A program made the position numbers and the translations under genes. The notes under the pieces were generated by a model. The model made no database searches. It had not been told where the DNA came from and saw nothing but the letters and a program-made list of their open reading frames with translations. Shown piece by piece: positions 1 to 9,778 of a stretch of DNA of 64,000 nt. This DNA comes from Nymphaea colorata (Eukaryota > Streptophyta > Magnoliopsida > Nymphaeales > Nymphaeaceae): contig NC_045147.1 of assembly GCF_008831285.2 (NCBI RefSeq), positions 13,494,854 to 13,558,853 on the forward strand. The letters are read 5' to 3'. The stretch's first letter is position 1; the number at the start of each line of letters is the position of its first letter.

Positions 1-1115
1 TAAGAGGTGAATTGCATCTTATCCCCACAGAGATGTGTCGATGCACCAGAATCAATAAGCCAATCTGTAGTGTCAGGAGGAGAGCAGACTGTACAGGCAG
101 AATACATACCAGATGAAGAAGCACTCGCAGCGGTAGGAACAGTAGAAGTGGTCGGACCAGGGGATGGATGGGCGCTGTCGCCAATCAAGTGCCTCAACTG
201 AGAGAGAATGTCATCTACATGCAACTCACTGGAGGAGGCAGTGTGCTGAGGCTTAGGCTGCTCAGGAGAATCAGTAGATACAGTCTGATTTGCAAAAGCT
301 GGACGACCATGTTTCTGCCAACACTTATCCACAGTATGACCAATGCGGTGACAAAACTGACATACAGGGCGCGAAGGGGTATTGCCACGGCCACGGCCCC
401 CTCGTCCTCTGGCAAAAAAGGGTCCTCCTCTGCCACGAGTAGCAAGCATAGCAGAAGTGGTATCAGGAACAGTCGATGCAGAGATCGGAATTCTGCTGAG
501 CCTACTGTAAGCCTCATCAATAGGAGGAATCGAGGGACTAGTAAGCATTTGGTTCTTTGCGGATTCATAAACAGAGTCTAAACCAGAAAGAAAGACCCCT
601 ACCATAAGCATATCTCTGTATGCCTTTTGTTGTTCACACTTGCATGCGGGAAAGTAGCTATTCAGTCTCTCAAACATGGACTTGAGACTAGAATAATAAG
701 TGTGAAGAGGTCTGCCATCTTGTCGCATCTGATGGATATCATGATGAAGCTGCATAATGCGCGTTTCATTTCTTGCCTGTGAATAAGTGGCAGCAAGGGA
801 ATCCCACATATCCTTTGCACTGTCCTTGTGCAAGACTTCATTTGCAATTTCTTGTGAGAGAGTACCAACAATCCATACCATAACCAATGAATTATCTTTA
901 AACCAAGTAGTATATTTTCCTACCTTCTGTACGGGCTCGGGCTCCAATATGAGATGTTCCTTCTCATGGGCGATCAAAGTTCTTTTTACTTGCATGGCCC
1001 ACATCTCGTAATTACCCCCATCCATTTTGGTGATAATGCTGGAAAATGGGGAACTCTTCATCTCTCCCGACGATACAAAGGAAGAGGTATTAGCGCCACT
1101 ACTAATTTCAGACAT
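1..1115 (-). CDS. Copia Gag-Pol polyprotein, N-terminal part (partial)
   Basis: The ATG at 1115 opens 371 codons without a stop up to the window edge. Order seen: an N-terminal region with MDGGNYEMW (about residues 31-39), typical of plant copia Gag; a UBN2-type Gag core (about 60-180) with W-D-x-L and YY-x-x-L-K-x-M-F; an RG-rich stretch (GRGGRGRG); a CCHC zinc knuckle CQFCHRIGHTVDKC (C-x2-C-x4-H-x4-C); a Ser/Thr/Pro-rich linker; then DWLIDSGASTHLC, which carries the D-S-G-A active-site signature of the copia aspartic protease. Gag would coat the RNA and the protease would cut the polyprotein. There is no frameshift or stop in the visible part, so this copy is young or was intact until recently. 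Whether pol is complete cannot be seen. Confidence 0.88.
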   Translation of the reverse strand, partial: MSEISSGANTSSFVSSGEMKSSPFSSIITKMDGGNYEMWAMQVKRTLIAHEKEHLILEPEPVQKVGKYTTWFKDNSLVMVWIVGTLSQEIANEVLHKDSAKDMWDSLAATYSQARNETRIMQLHHDIHQMRQDGRPLHTYYSSLKSMFERLNSYFPACKCEQQKAYRDMLMVGVFLSGLDSVYESAKNQMLTSPSIPPIDEAYSRLSRIPISASTVPDTTSAMLATRGRGGPFFARGRGGRGRGNTPSRPVCQFCHRIGHTVDKCWQKHGRPAFANQTVSTDSPEQPKPQHTASSSELHVDDILSQLRHLIGDSAHPSPGPTTSTVPTAASASSSGMYSACTVCSPPDTTDWLIDSGASTHLCGDKMQFTS

Positions 1116-1787
1116 CTTTCAACACAAAGGAGGAAACCGAGCCACGGAATAGGAAGTGCAGGCAAAAGAATACAATCACATATCGAAAGACAACATGCTG
1201 ATCATGAAGCAATATGCAGTTAACGCAGGTAGCAATCCAGAAGTCCGATCGGCGAGAAGAGGCAACAGCAGAGCTGAACGAAGAGAGATACCAGAGACGA
1301 CGGTGAGAAGAAAATCAGCGTGCAGAACCACGGGCAGAGCAGCGGCAGAACAGCGGCGGAGCAGCGGCGGAGCAGCGTGCAGCGGAGGAGCAGCGTGCAG
1401 AGCAGCGGCGGAGCAGCATGCAGCGGAAAGATGCAGAGAGGAAAAAAAAATCAGCGTTGAGGCGGCGGCGAAGGCAGACGGGCGCAGGAGGACGGGCGCA
1501 GGCAGACGGGCGGCGGCGGCGGCGCAGGCGGACGGGCGCAGGAGGCACAGGCGGAGGCGGCGGCGCAGGCGGACGGGCGCAGGAGGCACAGGCGGAGGCG
1601 GCGCAGGCAGACAATGGGTAGGGCGACGAGGGGCAGCAGGGATGGATCAGGCGGCAATGGACAGGGCGGCAAAGGGCGAGGCGGCAATGGACAGGGCGGC
1701 AAAGGGCGGCGGCGGCGACTGACGCCGATGAGGCGGCGGCCGGCGCCGCTCAGTCGGCGACAACTCGCTGAGGAGGAGACGGCTGGA
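1116..1787 (-). other. GC-rich, internally repetitive leader of the copia element
   Basis: Untranslated leader between PBS and gag. The stretch 1310-1745 is strongly GC-rich and built of short tandem units: a 30-bp unit repeated at 1651-1680 and 1681-1710, and a 41-bp unit starting at 1521 and again at 1562, plus GCGGCG-type runs. Many open frames exist here on both strands, but all are low-complexity Arg/Gly/Ala or Pro/Leu/Cys strings and are unlikely to be proteins. Confidence 0.6.
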
Positions 1788-1799
1788 GCTCTGATACCA
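1788..1799 (-). other. Primer-binding site (initiator Met tRNA)
   Basis: TGGTATCAGAGC on the minus strand, complementary to the 3' end of plant initiator-Met tRNA, placed immediately after the LTR terminus as expected for minus-strand strong-stop priming. Confidence 0.85.
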
Positions 1800-1963
1800 T
1801 GATGAAGTTAAGAGAACTAATCTTTGATTAACATCGAAAGAATCCCTAACTCCTCTTTATATAGACTAGAGGAGAGGGATAAGTTACAAGAAAGTCATTA
1901 AAAGAAACATTATTACACAAGTGCCCTCTCAAGCCTAATACTGAGTATAAACACGTCTTAACA
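1800..1963 (-). repeat. Copia 5' LTR (about 164 bp)
   Basis: Read on the minus strand the LTR begins TGTTAAGACG at 1963 and ends CTTCATCA at 1800, directly abutting the primer-binding site. It contains a TATA box TATATAAA (complement of 1856-1863), which should drive transcription toward the leader and gag. The LTR is short for an autonomous element. Confidence 0.75.
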
Positions 1964-2110
1964 ATAAGGACCTGTAATGAAAGGAAAAAATAGTTTGGCA
2001 TGATCAGTGGAACAAAATAAGTGTACGTTATAAACCTTTTAACTACCTGATAGATCTTTTAACAAAAATAAGGTATACATTGTATATTTCATTTTCCTAT
2101 AAGGGGTCTT

Positions 2111-2379
2111 TGTGGGTAATGGATTGGGTCGAGGCACCAGAAAGTAATGTTGCCACTTATTTTTGTCAAACCACTCATATAAGGCCAATTAGGACATTAG
2201 GCCAACAGTCCAGAGTTTAATTCCTTTTTGGCAAAGGTTGGAGTCTTCTCTCCAAAGACGAGAGCCCTTGGCTATCCTCAGTGCATACATTCAGTTTCCA
2301 TTATTTTTCCTTATTTTCTCTCCATGTTGCGCTTCCATTTCCTGAATACTCACAAGTAGCTGATCAGCTCCATTAGTTC
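2111..2379 (+). repeat. Ty3/gypsy 5' LTR (diverged)
   Basis: Begins TGTGGGTAAT at 2111 and ends just before the PBS-like site at 2380. Shared landmarks with the downstream copy are TATAAGGCCAA, the AGAGTT.AATTCCTTT block, and a TGATCAGCT block near the end. The end coordinates are approximate because the two copies have drifted. Confidence 0.65.
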
Positions 2380-2929
2380 TAGTATCAAAGCCATGGTTGA
2401 ACAAGTCACATCCTAGGGACTAGTCTCCACCCTCACCAGCTGGCAGCTAAAACTATAGAAAGTCTGATGTACGATTGAGTCATACAGCGGGACAGTTGAG
2501 GGTGAAAGCAACAGGCTAGAAGCACTTGTGAATGAGTTAGACAAATAAATTAGCATCTTTAGGGCAAAAAGGTAAGCTACAAAACTTGGTGCATAAGGTC
2601 ATATTACACCCTAACACCACAAACCTCAACAGTGAAGGCTCAAATTGGCATGGGGATCAGGGGCAGCCAAGAAAGGGGCATCTGCACACTTGATTCATAC
2701 TCCCTAGCGATGGCAGATCAAAATGAGAGATAGTCACCAACGAAAAGGGAAGGTTCAATAGTGATCAGTCCCCTCAGAAACCAAAGCATGGTGGAATGGA
2801 TTGGACTGATAAAGACGACTAAATTGAAATTCCCTGAGTGAACAGGGAAGACCCAATGAGCTAGATTTTCTCGGTGGAATACACCAAGGAATAGTCAAGG
2901 ACCAAAGAGTAATCCATGTTGGTATTCAC

Positions 2930-3510
2930 CTGGAAGAGGATTTTTTGTAGGTCCTACAGTTGATTTGAAGGTCTTCATGGGAGGCCAGAGTGGGAGAATT
3001 TGCGAGGGGAGTCACCACATGGTTCAACCCTTCCATGCATGTGGATTTCAAGATGGTGCATTTGAAGATCCAACTATGGGGTTGGTACATGAACACCAAG
3101 GCACTTTTGAAAGGAAAGGCACATGGGGACAAGTGGACATTCGAGGCTCTAATCAAAGCGTTTGTTGTAGGCCTTAAGGAAGGTCTACACATAGAAGTCC
3201 AAACAGCACAGCCAAAAAAATTTCTTCTAGAAGGTCTCGAGCTTGCCAAGGTAGTACAGAGTCTACAGACTACAGAAATACATGAAAGAAATTCCTCCAT
3301 GATTTAAGGCCTACAGTTTGCCCAAACAACCACTAGGGGAGCATGTCAGTGAGAAGGAAATGCTCCCATTAAAGAAAACCACCAGAAGCAGTGGAGAATT
3401 ATTCTACGGTGGTAAAGAAAGTTTGAACCCACAAACGCAGGAGCACTGAAAGAGCCATGCTATCACTGTGATGATAAGTAGTTGCCAAGCCATCAATGCA
3501 GGCAGCTCCA
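2930..3510 (+). pseudogene. Ty3/gypsy gag remnant
   Basis: The frame 2990-3307 includes FVVGLKEGLHIEV, the conserved block of the Ty3-type retrotransposon Gag capsid region. About 150 bases downstream a zinc-knuckle-like stretch (CYHCDDK, a stop codon, then LPSHQC) matches the C-x2-C...H-x-C pattern of plant Ty3 Gag but is broken by the in-frame stop. The coding potential is dead. Confidence 0.65.
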
Positions 3511-3639
3511 CAGGTACTTAGTGGACTGAGAAGCAGGGAAAGTTGACCAAATAGAGGAATATGAAATATTTCTTGAATTCTCTAGGATTTGAAGGATATA
3601 TGAATGTATGTTTTCATCCGGGAGGCATGCCCCAGCAAC

Positions 3640-4900
3640 AAAAGGTGGCAATGATATCTCAACCAGTTATGATGTTACTCAAGTACTTTCAGCCCTTCGG
3701 ATTGGAGAGTTTGGAGATCGATGCCTCAACAATAGGTGCAGTGGATGTTCTTTCCAAGCAAAGGCATCCATAGCCTGTTTAGTATCATTATCTGCTGGGC
3801 TAGTGTTTCATGACTATGACTTGCAATCTGCAATACTTACCCAGCCAAGCTGTTGAAAGTTGAAACCCTAACCTGGTAACACTAGATCAACCCTGACCTG
3901 GTAAGTGGTAACACTAGATCACCAAATTAGTGGGGTACAATTTCAAAGTGTGGTATTAGCGTGGAGCTGAAAACAGTCCAGCAGCTGTCACACAAGCGAT
4001 TTGAAACAGGTGAATGTTTGACCATGGCTATTAGTTTTCAAATTATAGAAGGATAGGAACACCGAAGTCATTCAGGGATACTAAGTCTGAAGCAAAAGAT
4101 AAATGCATTAGAGGGACAAATTTCAAGGCACTCTATTGGGGATCCACTACTCAGCTGGTTCACAATTGATCTAAAAAATTGTTGCGCACCTCCATGCTAC
4201 CTCATAAGCAGCTATGGAGAAGTGGAGAAGACTTATCAAAGGGTGAAGGCTACATTCTACTGGCCTGGCATGTAACAGAGAATCAGAGCTCCTGTAGAAG
4301 CCTGCATGGGTCAACGTAACGAGTATGAACCCATGAAGACACCGGGAAAACTTCAACCCCTGTCCATTCCTGATCAAGCATGGAGGATACCACCATGAAT
4401 TCATTGAAAGACTACCAAAGGCACAGGGTAAACTGGTTATATTGGATGTTGATCGGGCTTTCCAAATATCGCAATGTTATACCTTTGGTCAATCCTTACA
4501 ATTCTAGGAGTGTTGTCGAAGCTTTTCGCAAAAACATTGGCAAGCTGCATGAATGCTCAGGTCCATCATAAGCGATCAGGACACAGTCTTCTTGAGCACT
4601 TTTTGGAGAAAATTATTTCAAGATGCAAGGAACCAAATTGCATATAGCACAGCATATTAGTCTCAATCTGATGGGCAGACTGAGCTTATTAACCATTGTC
4701 TTGACCAACCCCATAATTGGACAAAATTTCTGGCTTGGACCAAGTATTCCTATAATACTGCACACTAATAATTGGTCCAGACGACCCTTAATATGCTGGT
4801 TATGGACGGCCTTCTATGCAGTTACAGGGTTGTTATGCAGGCTATTTGGTTGGGAAGAGTGGATACACCATAGTCCTATAGGAATGAACATTCATCAAGA
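3640..4900 (+). pseudogene. Ty3/gypsy pol remnant (RNase H and integrase pieces)
   Basis: At 3640-3770 a frame resembles the RT/RNase H boundary of Ty3 pol (EIDAS...GAVDVLSKQRHP, matching the usual ETDAS-x-GIGAVL-x-Q-x-GHP). From 4215 a second frame, broken by stops, reads TYQRVKATFYWPGM, then CMGQRNEYEPMKTPGKLQPL and IPDQAW, the zinc-binding and linker part of gypsy integrase. 4380-4570 gives LSKYRNVIPL and VVEAFRKNIGKLH, and 4590-4800 gives TVFLSTFW, QSDGQTE and SYNTAH, all integrase core. Stops and frameshifts interrupt throughout. The gap between gag and RNase H shows that protease and most of RT were deleted. Confidence 0.75.
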
Positions 4901-5443
4901 TAACATAACTTGATCATAATGTTATGACACATTAAAAAACAAGTTTAAAATGTTGTACATTACAAGATGAAAATGTTTTTAATGCAGTAATAAATGAAAA
5001 TAATCAACTGTCATATACACATCATTCATCATCTGATTATAGCACATAGCACAGCATATTAGTCTCAATCTGATGGGCAGACTGAGCTTATTAACCATTG
5101 TCTTGACCAACCCCATAATTGGACAAAATTTCTGGCTTGGACCAAGTATTCCTATAATACTGCACACTAATAATTGGTCCAGACGACCCTTAATATGCTG
5201 GTTATGGACGGCCTTCTATGCAGTTACAGGGTTGTTATGCAGGCTATTTGGTTGGGAAGAGTGGATACACCATAGTCCTATAGGAATGAACATTCATCAA
5301 GATAACATAACTTGATCATAATGTTATGACACATTAAAAAACAAGTTTAAAATGTTGTACATTACAAGATGAAAATGTTTTTAATGCAGTAATAAATGAA
5401 AATAATCAACTGTCATATACACATCATTCATCATCTGATTATA
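4645..5443 (+). repeat. 402-bp direct tandem duplication
   Basis: Bases 4645-5041 and 5047-5443 read the same throughout by eye, at an offset of 402. The unit covers the end of the dead integrase core and adjacent non-coding sequence. A few extra bases (gcaca-type) sit at the junction, where TATAGCACA is repeated. Such high identity contrasts with the strongly diverged LTRs of the host element. Confidence 0.9.
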
Positions 5444-5887
5444 ATACTTATAGATGATTTTCAATCAATCATTTTCCTTACTCTTGTGCACCATTTTTAT
5501 GCGGGATTGTCTGAAGTCATATAACTTCAAAAGAATGAAAATACTTATAGACGACTCTTAAATACCCTATATTGGAAAAGGGGTGTAGTGTATCGACTTT
5601 TCCAAAAGTTACCATACGTATTGTAAGATGCACCTTCGGATCATATGATACATACAGCACTGGTACAACCATTTAGGATTTTGGGATAGCACACAGGGCA
5701 TGCTAGGCATGACATCTGTGCACTGACTAGCTCACTGGATGGAGGAATGGGATCAGTTTCAGGCATCTAAAAAGTTTCAGAAGAAATCTAGAAGCATTTT
5801 CAAGATTTCACACCTTGAGGGCAAGGTATTCTCCAAGGGGGAAGAACTTGATGCATCTGTCTTTTTTTTCCTCTGGAAGAGAGGAAC

Positions 5888-6170
5888 TGTGTGGGTAACG
5901 GATAGGCTGAAGGCAGTAAAAGGTAAGGTTACCACTCACTTTCCTCAAACCCACTTATATAAGGCCAACCAGGCCATTAGGCCAGGAGTCTAGAGTTCAA
6001 TTCCTTTGTAGTGAAGGTTGGATGCTTCTCTTGCTCCTAAGAAGTGACCCTGTTGTACTCAATAGTTATACAGTTTCAGTTTTAATTGTTTCTCCTCCTC
6101 TTCATCTTTGTGTTTTTATTTTATTTCCCGAATATTCACAGGTAGTTGACTTGATCAGCTACATCATCAT
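5888..6170 (+). repeat. Ty3/gypsy 3' LTR (diverged)
   Basis: Begins TGTGGGTAAC at 5888, right after a purine-rich tract, and runs to about 6170 (TTGATCAGCTACATCA). It is the downstream partner of 2111-2379. TATATAAGGCCAA at about 5956-5968 would be its TATA region. Confidence 0.62.
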
Positions 6171-9100
6171 CCAATTTCTTTCATTCTCCAATGTGTCTGA
6201 TAGTTGACACAAGCAGTTTATGTTTGCCCTTGTCGACAAACCTATATTGATGTATCCTTAGGGTGCAATGTCTATTAGAAGCTAATCAGTCTTATGTATA
6301 TGATTCAGGATAAATGGGCAGCCTTGGGTTCCACAGATGTTCAATGATGAAATGTTTCTCTTGCATGACATATTTTGTATGTTTCTCCTCTTGTTGTTTT
6401 GTCCCCCTTGTTTTGATCTACCTTGCTGCTTGGATCATTTTTCTCTTTTGTAGTGGCAAGTACAAAGAGACTAGAATATTAGTTGCTTTGGAAGGAGGTT
6501 ACACGAACTCTGTATACAGATCCTTTAGTAAATGTTTCAACCAAATGTGTTGAAATGTCTAATTTTGAATTTTATACAATGTAGAGCAGCCATCTGTTGG
6601 TAGGTAAGTTATGAAACTTTCCATTCTTCTTGGCAGGTGAGAAAATTCCCCATCTACTTTGAAGCATATGGAGGATAATCTTCTCCCACTTTGTCAGAGC
6701 ATAGAAGAGTTTGGGGGGAACATCACCTAAATGGAAAGATTGGATGACTACAGCAATACCCTGTTGGCCTAGAGAAACTACAGATCAGAAATCCTTATGA
6801 AGAGAACACTGGAAAATTTTCCTCTTGCTTTGTAAACATCGACGATTAAATTTTGGATTGTGATCTTCTGTTTGCATGTCATGCAATGTGTTGACCTTCG
6901 CACTTGCAGAATAAGGTCACTGTTTGTACGTGTCACTGCCTAAGTTTTGGTTCTAAGGCCTTGCTGTATGTTAAGCAGCTTGTACGTGTCACTGTTTACA
7001 TTTTGGCCCTAATCAGCATGATCCTGTCAGGAGATAATTAGAACACATATAGATTCCAATTATTCAAGGGAGCTTCTACTGGCTGCTTCAACCCACTATT
7101 TCCAGTAGAACATTCAACACTTCGTGATTCTGGGACGTTCTTGTTCTAGTGGCATCATACCGTGATGCACATTTTCATTCTTCCTACTCTTTCACTGCTT
7201 TTCTTGTTTCATATTCTCTCCCCAGTGTTGGTGACTTGGATCTTCTGATGTCTTTACATAGTTGTGGGCAACTTACTGGCATCTCAGAGAGCATGTTGTG
7301 GTCCTTGTTTACCTATGGAATCTAGGGGCTGCTGGTAGGCCAACGAGGTTACAGCTTGCATACATGGGGAAGTATGGAAAATAAGTATAAATTTTTGACA
7401 AAAAAAAAAAAGAAAGAAAGATGAAATTCGCCTATTTGTAAGACCATTTTGAAATTAACAGAGATCTTTTGCTGTTACGGTAGATCCATGACGCTCCTAT
7501 TAGATACAGGCTAAGGGTTTCACACTGCTATTAGGATGCTTAAATAATACCCCTCTTCTATATAGTTCTTCAGAAACAACAAAATGCTACTGTGGCATTA
7601 GTATCATAGTGAAAAATCCTGCTAGTATCATCATTGGATGATTGCGTTATCGTGTATTATTCAGTTCTTGAATATCTTGTGAAAAGACCAAAAGATTTTC
7701 CAAATCATCTCATAATTTGCAACAGGAAATGTTTTTCAGATTCCTTTTCTATGAATATTTGTGGATACAATCTCGGATGAGCTAAAAATGCTTACTTTAG
7801 AATTATATGCTCTAAATATTTCATTTTTCAAAATATACATGAACGTATCTTCCCCCCACCCTTTATTTTTTGGTTGCTTCCTTCATTTCTACTGTCACCA
7901 AAAGGAACAGAAAAGTAGTTGATGCTTGATTATGAGGCAACATTTGCGAATCACGGTGCTTTTGATAGTTCTAGTAAATTATCTGTTGGGAGGTGATTAT
8001 CAACCCAAAGAAAAGATTAGTGTTTGCATTTAGAGGATTTGGATTGCGAACTTTCAGCAAGAAGAATCACACTTTTCAATCCCTTAAATCCTGATTATGG
8101 TAACCAAGTCATGTTCCACAAAAAAAAACATTTCTTGGTATCATTTTTTTTTGAAGGGTACGTGGTCCTAGCTGATGCACATCGCCGGTGTTGGGATATT
8201 TTTCTATTTTTATTTAAAAATGAGTTCACAAATATTTTAGAATATTTAATCAAACAAAAGATCTTAAACTTTTAACATGCGTATCACTTGGCAGCAGCAG
8301 TACTCTTTTAGTATGCGATCATGACCTTAGCAGTTCGTGCACTCACATATGATTGTACTCAATTAAGGACCCCCAGTATGAACATGGTTCACCCCTTTAT
8401 TCTTGGGAAAATCGGGATGAGGTACATTATCTAGAGAAATTTTATTCTAAGACTAATTTTCCTCCCCAATTAAATAAACCAAATTTTGGATAGGATGTGA
8501 ATTTTCTAAAGGGTGCCAAAGAAAGACATAAATTGAATAACTGCTCTCTTGAGAAAACGTTACGCTTTTGGGTTTTCATTGTTACCTTCCGAAGTTAAAA
8601 ATATGTAAATATATTTTGAAGATCACCTGTAAAATTTTAGTGATAGCTAACTGAAATGCATTTATTAGAGTGATGCCTACCTTGCATACCTTCTATACAT
8701 AAGGCTGAGATGAATGATTTAACATGTTATGTTATGTTTGAAAAAGACTGGGTAAAGTGTGCTTTTGTTGCAGTATAATGTTTCAGTTTTTCTAATTAAT
8801 AATTATTAAAACATGGCTAGCTAGTTTAGTGTTAACTAAAGCCATTCATGGATTCTTCTGTCAAGTTACTCATTAAGTGTACCAGATCATTATACCCATT
8901 ACAAAATATTCTAGGAAACGCCTACTTTTTTTAATAGATTTCAAATATATATACAACTCTAAGAACCTTTAGAGCTGCGCCTACAGTTCATTAATGCGAT
9001 TGAAAGTGGATGGTTAAAAAAATATTGCTAATTAATGAGACAATTATAAAGCATCTCTAACTAATTTAAAGAGATAGGGATGTGCAATTGTATGTCTAGG

Positions 9101-9600
9101 TATAATTAAAGGGGTTCTGTAATTCATGAGAAGAAAACTAACTTATGGGAACTACTCTGACAATTTTGTTCCCTTAATTCAGGTTGATGCTAGTTTTAAT
9201 CTTATGAGAACGTCCTTCAATGAGAGTAGGCTTAGCATATTGTGTTCTTATTACTATTAGAAATTCATTTGGGTTTTTAATATACTTTTTGTTTCTTTCC
9301 ATAGAATAAAGACGAACACATTGATATTGAATTAAACTTGATTGAAATTTTTAACTCTGAGTTGGAAAACCGTAGGAAAGATAAGGTGTTTTCGTAGAAG
9401 TTTCTTTAAAAGTAGATTAAGCCTGTTTGAGAATTACTGGCAAGCTTTGACCCTAAGTAAGAAACGGTCACATACATTGGGAAATATCCAACTTACAAAG
9501 TGGTGACCTATAAATCAAATGCTCGCAGCTTGCCCATTAATCCAGTTGATCTTGCCAATGCATAAATCACTCCCCTCCTCCACGCAATCGAAGGCTTAGA
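6171..9600. other. Intergenic stretch without recognisable gene
   Basis: AT-rich sequence between the Ty3 relic and RPL11. Short open frames at 6314-6553 and 8024-8275 have no recognisable domain. An A-rich tail at about 7399-7425 could mark the 3' end of an old retroposed copy, but no matching body was recognised. A T-rich run lies near 8147. Confidence 0.5.
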
Positions 9601-9699
9601 TTATTGGAACTTGTTTTCTAGATTTACTATATTGTTACCTGAGATAAAGGCTATGCCTTCGCCCGTTGGGACGTTACGTTAGCCGGCACGTTATCACTT

Positions 9700-9778
9700 C
9701 AGACTGCTGCTTCCTCATTCTCCCTCGCTTTCTCTCTCGTTCTTCATCTCTCTGCGCGCCCGTCTCTGCGCGCCAACG
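9700..9778 (+). promoter_or_regulatory. CT-rich 5' leader of RPL11
   Basis: Pyrimidine-rich tract (TCTCTCTCG type) ending in two copies of CTCTGCGCGCC just before the ATG. Pyrimidine-rich leaders are common in plant ribosomal protein genes. No clear TATA box is seen upstream. Confidence 0.4.

Larger units (their letters stand above)
1..1963 (-). mobile_element. Ty1/copia LTR retrotransposon, 5' part
   Basis: Seen on the minus strand: a short LTR (1800-1963, TG...CA), immediately followed by the primer-binding site TGGTATCAGAGC, a GC-rich leader of about 680 nt, and a Gag-Pol frame starting at 1115 that is still open at base 1. The element continues beyond the left edge, so integrase, RT-RNase H and the second LTR are not visible. 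The PBS matches the 3' end of initiator-Met tRNA, as is usual in plant Ty1/copia elements. The short LTR and single CCHC knuckle would fit an Ale/Retrofit-like lineage; that assignment is inference. The flank next to the LTR (1964-1968) reads ataag, which would be one copy of the target-site duplication. Confidence 0.88.
2111..6170 (+). mobile_element. Degenerate Ty3/gypsy LTR retrotransposon
   Basis: Two related LTR-like blocks (2111-2379 and 5888-6170) enclose decayed gag and pol pieces in correct order on the plus strand: Gag (about 2930-3310), a broken zinc knuckle (about 3450-3490), RNase H start (about 3640-3790), integrase zinc-binding and core regions (about 4190-4830), then a pol tail (about 5739-5870). 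A degenerate initiator-Met primer-binding site TAGTATCAAAGCC follows LTR 1 at 2380-2392, and a purine tract GAAGAGAGGAAC precedes LTR 2. Protease and most of RT are missing. The LTRs differ at many positions, so the insertion is old. No target-site duplication was recognised. Confidence 0.8.

Noticed and set aside
168..581. Plus-strand open frame and frame-shifted minus-strand frame over the copia gag
   Set aside because: Both are shadows of the true minus-strand Gag-Pol frame, which runs off the window edge.
1156..1802. Several overlapping open frames on both strands in the GC-rich block
   Set aside because: The translations are low-complexity Arg/Gly/Ala or Pro/Leu/Cys strings produced by tandem GCGGCG-type repeats in the copia leader.
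5957..6000. GTTCAATTCC motif resembling a tRNA B-box
   Set aside because: It lies within the Ty3 LTR copy, is present in both LTRs, and has no cloverleaf around it.
7395..7425. Poly-A stretch as the tail of a processed pseudogene
   Set aside because: No recognisable coding remnant upstream and no flanking direct repeat identified.
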